DNA of 5,113 bases. It comes from an uncultured Clostridia bacterium (GTDB lineage: Bacteria > Bacillota > Clostridia > Lachnospirales > Anaerotignaceae). Positions within the stretch are counted from its first letter, which is position 1. Each line of letters starts with the position of its first letter. Of this stretch, positions 1-5,113 are shown piece after piece. The translations under genes and the position numbers were made by a program. The stretch lies in the NCBI GenBank assembly GCA_947036475.1, contig CAMQRG010000142.1, forward strand, positions 1-5,113. Reading direction: 5' to 3'. Below the pieces are notes generated by a model. It did not search any database. It saw nothing but the letters and a program-made list of their open reading frames with translations, and was not told the origin of the DNA.

Positions 1-164
1 TTTAAGATACTTCCATTTTATCACAATCCATTCATTTTGTGTAGACACTATCTAGCAGAGATTTTGCGAGAATGCAATTCTTCTTTGAAAATTGGACTTA
101 ATATGGGCGATAAATAAAGGGGCTAATAGATTTTCTAGTAGTGCATATATATGTCCACTTTTAT

Positions 165-260
165 AGTAATGATCCAACCATGGATTTGTATGTACATACA
201 ACAGCAGAAGAACGGTTGAAAGAAATGGAAAATATAGAATGTATGCTTAAATTGGTGTAG
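165..260 (+). pseudogene. C-terminal remnant of a tyrosine recombinase (integrase)
   Basis: Reading in frame from base 165, the translation runs SNDPTMDLYVHTTAEER and ends about 15 residues later at the TAG of 258-260. Integrases of Firmicute conjugative elements and phages typically end in a segment of the form GHSxxxTTMDxYxHVTxExxxxEMExL, in which the Tyr is the DNA-cleaving nucleophile. Here the corresponding Tyr codon is 189-191, and the charged tail with KEME follows at the expected distance. Compared with that pattern, about one residue seems missing before TMDLY and the Gly-His is replaced. The frame closes upstream at the TAA of 111-113, and no Arg-containing catalytic boxes are found there. 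I read it as a decayed 3' end left by an excised or eroded element. It was recognised from motif memory, not from an alignment, and is too short to be certain. Confidence 0.5.
186..201. repeat. 16-bp perfect palindrome
   Basis: TTGTATGT followed directly by ACATACAA is a perfect dyad with no spacer, so the two strands read identically. It lies inside the recombinase remnant, over the codons for the LYVHT segment that includes the putative nucleophilic Tyr. It may simply reflect codon choice for that motif, or it may be a protein-binding dyad. No adjacent promoter is evident. Confidence 0.6.
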
Positions 261-273
261 TAATTGGTGTAGT
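250..273 (+). repeat. Tandem 12-bp direct repeat
   Basis: AATTGGTGTAGT occurs twice in perfect head-to-tail register at 250-261 and 262-273. A partial third unit (AATTGG) follows at 277-282. The first copy contains the TAG that closes the recombinase remnant. The arrangement fits a slippage duplication at the end of the old coding sequence, but it could also be part of an attachment or arm-type site. Confidence 0.85.
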
Positions 274-432
274 ATGAATTGGACTTTAACGTAAAATCAT
301 AGTAAATTAAGTAATATTTGCTTCTTTACCTCATTTTTCCCCGAAAGGGAATAACGGAAACAGGAAAAACGAAAAATATGAAAAATTTAGCCTTTCTGTG
401 GAACGAGGAAAGGGCTGCGGCAGACACAAAGT

Positions 433-466
433 TTGACCGTAGGCAGGTTTTGTGGTATGGTATACA
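433..466 (+). promoter_or_regulatory. Probable SigA promoter of lon
   Basis: TTGACC (433-438) is one base from the consensus -35. Exactly 17 bases later comes TATGGT (456-461), preceded by an extended-type TG at 453-454. An overlapping alternative -10, TATACA (461-466), also has a TG one base upstream (458-459) but is 22 bases from the same -35. Either choice starts transcription at about 468-473 and gives a leader of roughly 70 nt before the lon ATG. The bases TTTGACC (432-438) equal one reversed CtsR heptad, but no clear second heptad is found at the required spacing. Confidence 0.6.
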
Positions 467-490
467 ATAAGCTGTAAAATGAGCAGACAG

Positions 491-520
491 CCGCTGAAAA
501 GGAATTTTTCCCAACAGCGG
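491..520 (+). promoter_or_regulatory. Leader hairpin in the lon 5' untranslated region
   Basis: CCGCTG (491-496) pairs perfectly with CAGCGG (515-520). Inside it, GGAA (501-504) pairs with TTCC (508-511) around a TTT loop, leaving AAAA and CAA as internal loops. The element ends eight bases before the lon Shine-Dalgarno and has no T-tract, so it is not an obvious intrinsic terminator. Possible roles are mRNA stabilisation, ribosome standby control or a temperature-sensitive fold. The pairing is directly visible; any regulatory role is inference. Confidence 0.55.
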
Positions 521-528
521 AGATATAT

Positions 529-534
529 GAGGTG
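529..534 (+). promoter_or_regulatory. lon ribosome binding site
   Basis: GAGGTG lies five bases before the ATG at 540 and supports that start codon. An in-frame-independent TGA at 533-535 closes a short upstream reading frame (479-535) within this same site. Confidence 0.8.
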
Positions 535-539
535 AAGAA

Positions 540-2882
540 ATGGAGAAAAAACAGTCTATTATTATACCGATGCTGACGCTGCGCGGAATGACGGTATTCC
601 CCAATATGATTGTCAGTCTTCCGGCAGGGCGGGAAAAATCCCTTGCGGCGGTCAATGCGGCAGAGGATAACGCGAACCAGATTTTTCTGCTGACGCAGCG
701 GGACGCGTCCGTCATGGAGCCCGGCAGACGGGATTTATACAGCATTGGCACGCTGGCGGTCGTAAAGCAGATTTTGAAACTGCCGGGGAATTTGACACAT
801 GTTGTTGTGGAAGGGCGGGAGCGCGGCAGGCTGGAGGATATCCGCCCGAAGGGCTCCTGTGATTATGCCAGGATTACAACCATCGGGCAGGATTTCGAGG
901 GAGAGCCGGATACGTATATGCTGGCGCTGATGCGGATTGCTGTGGAGCAGTATGAGGAATATATGAAGCGCGTGCCGAATACGACTTCTGTGGACCTTTT
1001 GGGAAATATCACAACGGCAAAGATGCCGGGGCTTCTGGCGGATATTGTTGCCACAGGGCTGGATATTCCGGTGCACCGCAAACAGTACCTTCTGGAAATA
1101 TTGAATCCGATAGAACGGTTGGAAGCGGTTGTGGCGGAAATGCGGCAGGAGCGTGCCGTTCTGGATATTAAAAAAGAGATTGAAAGCAAAACGAAACAGC
1201 GGATAGACCAGAACCAGCGGGAATATTTTCTGCGGGAAGAAATGAAGGTTTTGCAGGAAGAACTGGGGGATAAGGACGGAGTCGGCGCAGACGCCGCGGA
1301 TTTTCGGAAACGGCTGGAAGAAAAAAAGCCGCCGGAACAGGTATGGAACGCCATTGAGCGGGAAATCAGCCGTATGATGAAGATTCCGGTAACTTCTCCG
1401 GAATCCAATGTATCCCGCAATTATATTGATACCCTGCTGAACCTGCCATGGCAGGAGCGGACAGAGGAAATTTTTGATTTGGAGCGTGCCGCAAAAATAC
1501 TCGACAAAGACCATTACGGTATGAAAAAGGTAAAGGAACGCATATTGGAGTACCTTGCGGTGCGGGAAAACGCGCCAGAGGAAAATGCGACAATACTCTG
1601 CCTTGTCGGACCGCCGGGAGTAGGCAAGACCTCAATCGCATGTTCTGTGGCAAAGGCGTTAAATCGGAAATATGTCCGTATGTCGCTGGGCGGCGTAAAA
1701 GATGAAGCAGAAATTCGCGGACACAGGCGGACGTACATTGGCGCGATGCCGGGGCGCATCATAAACGCGATGAAACAGGCGGGAACGGTGAATCCTCTGA
1801 TGCTTTTAGATGAGGTGGATAAGCTGGGGGTTTCGCATAATGGCGACCCTGCCGCAGCCCTCCTTGAAGTGCTGGACGGAGAACAGAATAATACTTTCCG
1901 GGACCATTTTGTTGAACAGCCGTATGATTTATCCCATGTGCTGTTTATGTGTACGGCGAACAGTCTGGACACCATTCCCCAGCCCCTTTTGGACAGAATG
2001 GAAGTGATACAGCTGAGCAGCTACACATCTCTGGAAAAACTGCATATTACCCAAAAGCATCTGCTGGGCAAGCAGAGAAAACGCCATGGACTGACAGCTC
2101 GGCAGATTAAAGTCAGCGCGGACGCTATTGAGGAAATGATAGACGGATATACGCGTGAGGCTGGTGTGCGCCAGCTGGAACGCGTTATTGGTACGGTCTG
2201 CCGGAAGGCGGTCAAGGTTGTGCTTTCGGGAGAGAAAAAGAGCCTGAATGTTACTGTACAGAATCTGGAAGAACTGCTTGGCGTGCGGAAATATACGCAG
2301 GAAAAGATTTATCAGGAGCCGCAGGCAGGCATTGTGCGCGGGCTGGCATGGACAAGAGCCGGCGGAACAACGCTTTCCATTGAGGTGAACGTAATGCCCG
2401 GCGAAGGGAAATTTAAGCTGACAGGCAATCTCGGCAAAGTGATGCAGGAATCGGCAGATGCGGCAGTCAGCTTTATCCGCTCCCGCAGTGCGGATTTCAG
2501 GCTGGAGGAAGATTTTTATAAAAAGAAGGATATTCATATCCATATCCCCGAAGGAGCAACGCCGAAGGACGGCCCTTCCGCCGGTGTGACAATGGCGACG
2601 GCAATGCTTTCTGCGCTGACAGGCGCGAAGGTACGCAGTGACGTGGCGATGACAGGGGAAATCACGATACGCGGCAGGGTACTTGCCATCGGCGGTTTGC
2701 AGGAAAAGATACTTGCGGCGAAAAAAGCGGGAATCAGGACCGTAATACTGCCGAAGGAGAACGAAAAAGACTGGAAAGAGGTCGATGAGGAAGCGAAGGA
2801 AGGGCTGGAATTTGTGCTTGCGGAAACCATGGAAGATGTACTGCGTGCCGCCCTTGCGGAAGGAGAAAGCGTATGGAAGTAA
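540..2882 (+). CDS. lon: ATP-dependent protease La (LonA)
   Basis: Cytoplasmic AAA+ serine protease that unfolds and degrades damaged proteins and selected regulators as a homohexamer. The 780 residues match the usual 770-810 of LonA. The N-terminal substrate-binding domain covers about residues 8-200, with the typical LPAGREKS segment. A charged helical, coiled-coil-like linker follows (about 200-270). The ATPase part has Walker A GPPGVGKT (357-364, Lys363), a YVRMSLGG segment (378-385), Walker B MLLDEVDK (421-428, Asp424/Glu425), sensor-1 Asn474, arginine finger Arg486 in LLDRMEV, and sensor-2 Arg544 in EAGVRQLER. The protease domain (about 600-775) has PKDGPSAG with catalytic Ser680 and Lys723 in GGLQEKIL, 43 residues apart as in the Escherichia coli pair Ser679/Lys722. 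There is no membrane segment, so this is LonA and not LonB. The start is set by a good ribosome binding site. It overlaps engB by 10 bp, a pairing common in Firmicutes. No frameshift or missing key residue is seen. Confidence 0.98.
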   Translation: MEKKQSIIIPMLTLRGMTVFPNMIVSLPAGREKSLAAVNAAEDNANQIFLLTQRDASVMEPGRRDLYSIGTLAVVKQILKLPGNLTHVVVEGRERGRLEDIRPKGSCDYARITTIGQDFEGEPDTYMLALMRIAVEQYEEYMKRVPNTTSVDLLGNITTAKMPGLLADIVATGLDIPVHRKQYLLEILNPIERLEAVVAEMRQERAVLDIKKEIESKTKQRIDQNQREYFLREEMKVLQEELGDKDGVGADAADFRKRLEEKKPPEQVWNAIEREISRMMKIPVTSPESNVSRNYIDTLLNLPWQERTEEIFDLERAAKILDKDHYGMKKVKERILEYLAVRENAPEENATILCLVGPPGVGKTSIACSVAKALNRKYVRMSLGGVKDEAEIRGHRRTYIGAMPGRIINAMKQAGTVNPLMLLDEVDKLGVSHNGDPAAALLEVLDGEQNNTFRDHFVEQPYDLSHVLFMCTANSLDTIPQPLLDRMEVIQLSSYTSLEKLHITQKHLLGKQRKRHGLTARQIKVSADAIEEMIDGYTREAGVRQLERVIGTVCRKAVKVVLSGEKKSLNVTVQNLEELLGVRKYTQEKIYQEPQAGIVRGLAWTRAGGTTLSIEVNVMPGEGKFKLTGNLGKVMQESADAAVSFIRSRSADFRLEEDFYKKKDIHIHIPEGATPKDGPSAGVTMATAMLSALTGAKVRSDVAMTGEITIRGRVLAIGGLQEKILAAKKAGIRTVILPKENEKDWKEVDEEAKEGLEFVLAETMEDVLRAALAEGESVWK
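2861..2865 (+). promoter_or_regulatory. engB ribosome binding site inside lon
   Basis: AGGAG lies seven bases before the ATG at 2873, within the last codons of lon. Terminating ribosomes on lon pass directly over this site, so translational coupling is likely. Confidence 0.8.
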
Positions 2883-3454
2883 AGAACAGTTCACTGGCGG
2901 CAGTTGGCACAAATTTTTCGCAGTACCCGCAGGATGGAAGACCGGAGATTGCCTTTGCGGGCAAATCCAATGTGGGGAAATCCACGCTCATCAATGCCAT
3001 GCTGGGGCGGCGCGCTTTGGCACGCACAAGTTCCCAGCCGGGCAAAACACGTACTATCAATTTTTATGATGTGAACGGTGTGATGTATGCCGTTGACCTG
3101 CCGGGGTATGGCTATGCGAAAGCCCCGAAAACGGAAATTGCAAGATGGAGCAAAATGATAGAGGAATACCTCCAGAAACGGGAGGAACTTAAGGCAATCA
3201 TACTGCTGATAGACATTCGGCATGAGCCGGGGAAAAATGATGTGATGATGTACGAGTGGCTGAAACATTATGGCTACGATATTATTATCGCCGCTACAAA
3301 ATCCGATAAGCTGAACCGTAGCCAGATACCGAAACAGCTTTCTGTAATCCGGAAAACGCTCGGCCTGAGCGCGGGAGATGTGCTGATTCCTTTTTCCGGA
3401 GAGAAAAAAACAGGCGTAGACGAACTTTGGGCGGAGATGGAACGATTCCTGTAA
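2873..3454 (+). CDS. engB: Ribosome biogenesis GTP-binding protein EngB/YsxC
   Basis: Small TRAFAC-class GTPase (also called YihA or YsxC) needed for late assembly of the 50S ribosomal subunit. Its 193 residues are the normal family length. The GTPase boxes appear in order: G1 GKSNVGKS (30-37), the G2 region QPGKTRTINF (55-64), G3 DLPGYGYAK (75-83), G4 TKSD (142-145), and a G5-like FSGEKKTG (174-181). The opening EIAFAGKSNVGKS and the DLPGYGYA core are hallmarks of this family and distinguish it from Era and Der. Ser144 replaces the more usual Ala of TKAD, and Gly176 stands where Ser or Ala is common in G5; both look like ordinary variation. The gene starts 10 bp before the end of lon and is probably co-transcribed with it from the lon promoter. 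A strong inverted repeat with a T-tract follows about 10 bases after its stop. Confidence 0.97.
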   Translation: MEVKNSSLAAVGTNFSQYPQDGRPEIAFAGKSNVGKSTLINAMLGRRALARTSSQPGKTRTINFYDVNGVMYAVDLPGYGYAKAPKTEIARWSKMIEEYLQKREELKAIILLIDIRHEPGKNDVMMYEWLKHYGYDIIIAATKSDKLNRSQIPKQLSVIRKTLGLSAGDVLIPFSGEKKTGVDELWAEMERFL

Positions 3455-3463
3455 AATAACAAG

Positions 3464-3542
3464 AAAAAGGGCGGCGGAACAGGCGGCCTGTCAGAAGAAA
3501 ATAACGATTTCTTTTGGCAGCGCCCATAACGCCGCCTTTTTT
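3464..3542 (+). terminator. Branched inverted repeat, probable terminator of lon-engB
   Basis: The outer arms AAAAAGGGCGGCG (3464-3476) and CGCCGCCTTTTTT (3530-3542) pair over 13 bp with a single G-U, and the right arm ends in a six-T run. Such a stem can act as an intrinsic terminator after engB, and as one on the opposite strand too. The interior is not a simple loop. ACAGG (3479-3483) pairs with CCTGT (3487-3491) around CGG, and AGAAGAAA (3493-3500) pairs with TTTCTTTT (3508-3515) with one G-U. This gives a three-way-junction shape. GGCGGC also recurs at 3482-3487 and could pair with GCCGCC at 3531-3536, giving an alternative fold. Termination is the simplest reading; a structured RNA or small palindromic repeat element is possible. 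Confidence 0.75.
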
Positions 3543-3550
3543 GCTATAAT
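3542..3550 (+). promoter_or_regulatory. Extended -10 promoter of the response regulator gene
   Basis: TGCTATAAT is a perfect -10 hexamer (3545-3550) with the TG extension. No good -35 lies 16-18 bases upstream: 3522-3527 reads GCCCAT, and TTGGCA at 3514-3519 is 25 bases away. An activator or the TG extension may compensate. The hexamer begins three bases after the terminator T-run, so the new unit starts almost where the old one ends. Transcription would begin near 3557, leaving a leader of about 20 nt. Confidence 0.65.
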
Positions 3551-3563
3551 TTCCATAACAGGC

Positions 3564-3569
3564 AGGTGA
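3564..3569 (+). promoter_or_regulatory. Ribosome binding site of the response regulator gene
   Basis: AGGTGA, followed directly by GG, lies six bases before the ATG at 3576. It supports that start, which also places the receiver domain at the very N-terminus as is normal for the family. Confidence 0.75.
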
Positions 3570-3575
3570 GGACGT

Positions 3576-5113
3576 ATGGAAGAAAACTATAAAATATTGC
3601 TGGTAGATGATGAGGAAGAAGTGCGGACAAGCATCATACAAAAAATAGACTGGGAAAAGACGGGCTTTACGGTAATCGGCGATGCGGAAAACGGCAGGGA
3701 CGCGCTGGAAAAAATTGAACTGCTGGAGCCGGACGTCGTGCTGACCGATATCCGTATGCCCTATATGGACGGGCTGGAACTTGCGGCGGAGCTGCACAGG
3801 AGCCGCCCCTCCATACGGCTGGTGATATTTTCCGGCTATGATGATTTTGAATATGCGAAACGGGCGATACGGCTGGATATTACAGAATATATTCTGAAGC
3901 CGGTCAACGCGCGGGAACTGACGGAGATACTGGAAAAGCTGCGTGCCAGTCTGGATGAGGAAATTGAACGCCTGCGGGGCGAAACGGCTCTGCGGGAGAG
4001 TTTTGCCAAAAATCTGGACGTCCTGCGGGAGAATTTTCTGGGCAATTTGGTGAAAGGCAAGGCTGAGTCTGCTCAGATTGCACGGAGCATGGAGGAATAC
4101 GGTCTGGGTCTGATGCAGGGAAACTGCTGGACAGCCTTGAAAATTAACATCGGCGGAGGCGGTTCTGTTTTTTCCATGACAAAAGAGCAGAGCATGGCGG
4201 CAGTGCCTGTGCGCAGACTTTTGGACAGCCGTCTTTCGGAATGGGGCGAATTTATCAGCTTTCATCGTCCGTCCGGTCTGAGTGTGATTGCCGCGCTGGA
4301 AAACGAGGCAGCTCTTGCGGGGCTGATGACGTTGTTGGACGACGTCTGCCGGGAAAGCAGGAAGATACTTCACCAGTCGCTGACTATTGGCATTGGCCGG
4401 ATTGTCAGCCGGATTGAGGAAATTGAGCAGAGTTACAGCAGTGCGCGGGAGGCAGTTTCTTACGGCGGCATTGCGGGCGACGTTATTTATATCAATGACG
4501 TAGAACCGCAGCAGAGGGCGATGCTCTGGCTGGATGACAAGGCAGGAGCGGAATTGAATCATGCACTCTGTTTTGGAGACGAAGAAAGCATACTTTCCTG
4601 TGTGGAGAATATTGTGCGCCCCATGAAGGGCGGAGCAATGGTAAACGGCGTGCAGGCGTATCTGATTGGGATTTTGAATGTAATCCTGCGTGTTGTGCAG
4701 AAATACGAACTGGACGAACAGCTGATTTTCGGGGAATACGGCGATTATAACGGCGTGCTTTCCGGCATTACAGAGGCAGAGGAAACGGCCTGCTGGCTTT
4801 CGGGCGTATGTTTTTCAGTCAGCGGCTGCGTTTCCAGTGCACGCAGGGGAACGACCCGCACCATCATTCAGGAGGCAAAGCGATATATTGAGGAGAATTA
4901 TCAAAATTCCATGCTTTCGCTGGAAATGCTCTGCGGACACCTGCATATGAGTACGGCTTATTTTTCAACGATATTCAAGCGGGAGGTGGGCGAAAGCTAT
5001 ACTTCCTATTTGACGGGGATACGCATGGAAAAAGCGGCAGAACTCCTGAAAAGCACAGACGACAAGACATATGCCATTGCTGCCCGCGTGGGCTATGATG
5101 AGCCGAATTATTT
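3576..5113 (+). CDS. YesN-type response regulator, AraC-family DNA-binding (3' end cut off)
   Basis: Two-component transcription factor; 512 codons are visible with no stop, and the window ends in the second recognition helix, so perhaps 20-30 residues are missing. Residues 1-125 form a receiver domain: acidic Asp11/Asp12, phosphoacceptor Asp58 in LTDIRMP, Ser86 in FSGYDDFEYAKRAI, and Lys108 in YILKP. This FSGYDDF pattern is typical of YesN proteins. A charged helical linker follows (about 125-150). The middle region contains TIGIGRIVSRIEEIEQSY and a following AREAVSY (from residue 270), which resembles the degenerate GGDEF-like domain found in CdaR-type and many YesN-type regulators. From about residue 430 there is an AraC/XylS double helix-turn-helix, with LSLEMLCGHLHMSTAYFSTI and IAARVGYDEPNYF. 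Relatives work with YesM-type sensor kinases and often control carbohydrate uptake genes. No kinase is in view, so one may lie downstream. The target genes cannot be told from the sequence. Confidence 0.93.
   Translation, partial: MEENYKILLVDDEEEVRTSIIQKIDWEKTGFTVIGDAENGRDALEKIELLEPDVVLTDIRMPYMDGLELAAELHRSRPSIRLVIFSGYDDFEYAKRAIRLDITEYILKPVNARELTEILEKLRASLDEEIERLRGETALRESFAKNLDVLRENFLGNLVKGKAESAQIARSMEEYGLGLMQGNCWTALKINIGGGGSVFSMTKEQSMAAVPVRRLLDSRLSEWGEFISFHRPSGLSVIAALENEAALAGLMTLLDDVCRESRKILHQSLTIGIGRIVSRIEEIEQSYSSAREAVSYGGIAGDVIYINDVEPQQRAMLWLDDKAGAELNHALCFGDEESILSCVENIVRPMKGGAMVNGVQAYLIGILNVILRVVQKYELDEQLIFGEYGDYNGVLSGITEAEETACWLSGVCFSVSGCVSSARRGTTRTIIQEAKRYIEENYQNSMLSLEMLCGHLHMSTAYFSTIFKREVGESYTSYLTGIRMEKAAELLKSTDDKTYAIAARVGYDEPNY

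Larger units (their letters stand above)
1..432. other. AT-rich gene-poor region upstream of lon
   Basis: This stretch holds no intact gene that I can support. Bases 1-360 are 31% G+C by direct count, whereas sampled 60-base lines of lon are about 48-60%. The contrast suggests imported or decaying DNA. Within it I see a recombinase-like coding remnant (about 165-260), a 16-bp palindrome (186-201), a tandem 12-bp repeat (250-273), and the word AATTGGACTT twice (90-99 and 277-286), on either side of the remnant. A short stem (337-341 with 347-351) lacks a T-tract and is not convincing as a terminator. The end of the preceding chromosomal gene is not recognisable, so the real neighbour lies beyond the left edge. 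Confidence 0.7.

Noticed and set aside
1..48. Possible insertion-sequence end or short minus-strand frame near the GTGTAGACAC word
   Set aside because: The minus-strand frame is only about 16 codons and runs off the edge. The word is too short to assign to any insertion-sequence family, and no matching inverted repeat is found inside the window.
1..117. Open frame from the left edge ending in TAA at 115-117, about 38 codons
   Set aside because: The translation resembles nothing I know, and an open run of this length is unremarkable by chance. It could be the tail of an upstream gene but cannot be supported.
337..351. Short hairpin TTCCC/GGGAA as a terminator
   Set aside because: The stem is only five pairs and no T-tract follows it on either strand.
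318..470. Small plus-strand frame with an ATG at 378 ending in TAA at 468-470
   Set aside because: It has no convincing ribosome binding site and no recognisable sequence, and its end overlaps the predicted lon promoter. It is more likely spacer.
326..751. Minus-strand open frames across the lon, engB and regulator genes, including long ones at 1929-2912 and 3294-4562
   Set aside because: They lie opposite well-supported genes, have low-complexity or implausible compositions, and show no family motifs. They are reading-frame shadows.
1..5113. tRNA, rRNA, CRISPR arrays, CIRCE operators and toxin-antitoxin or defence genes
   Set aside because: I looked for cloverleaf-like segments, regularly spaced repeats, the TTAGCACTC/GAGTGCTAA pair and small gene pairs in both strands and found none.

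Overview
The window is a mostly ordinary chromosomal stretch from a low-to-middle GC Firmicute, most likely of the class Clostridia and plausibly Lachnospiraceae. The basis is the gene content and style: a LonA protease overlapping the ribosome-assembly GTPase gene engB, strong AGGAG-type ribosome binding sites, TG-extended -10 promoters, and a YesN-type response regulator of the kind abundant in gut Clostridia. No genus can be named from the sequence alone.

Layout. Bases 1 to about 360 are AT-rich (113 G or C in 360, 31%) and hold no intact gene. They contain what looks like the last part of a degraded tyrosine recombinase (about 165-260), a 16-bp perfect palindrome inside it (186-201), and a tandem 12-bp repeat over its stop codon (250-273). 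Composition then rises (42% GC in 361-540) into a probable promoter (433-466) and a leader of about 70 nt with a strong hairpin (491-520) in front of lon. lon (540-2882) is intact, with all ATPase motifs and the Ser-Lys proteolytic dyad. engB (2873-3454) overlaps it by 10 bp and is probably translationally coupled to it. The 121-base gap after engB carries a long, branched, terminator-like inverted repeat (3464-3542). A TG-extended TATAAT promoter (3542-3550) sits on its T-tract and serves a separate unit: a response regulator with receiver, middle and AraC-type helix-turn-helix regions (3576 to the window edge, 512 codons visible, C-terminus cut off).

How the parts work together. lon and engB form a housekeeping unit: protein quality control by ATP-dependent proteolysis, plus 50S ribosome subunit maturation. 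In many Firmicutes this pair follows clpX; here the sequence directly upstream of lon is a mobile-element scar instead, so lon has its own promoter and leader. The response regulator is functionally unrelated and is probably paired with a sensor kinase outside the window.

No clearly new multi-gene system is visible. The points most worth a second look are the recombinase scar upstream of lon, the structured lon leader, and the branched inverted repeat after engB, which may be more than a simple terminator.
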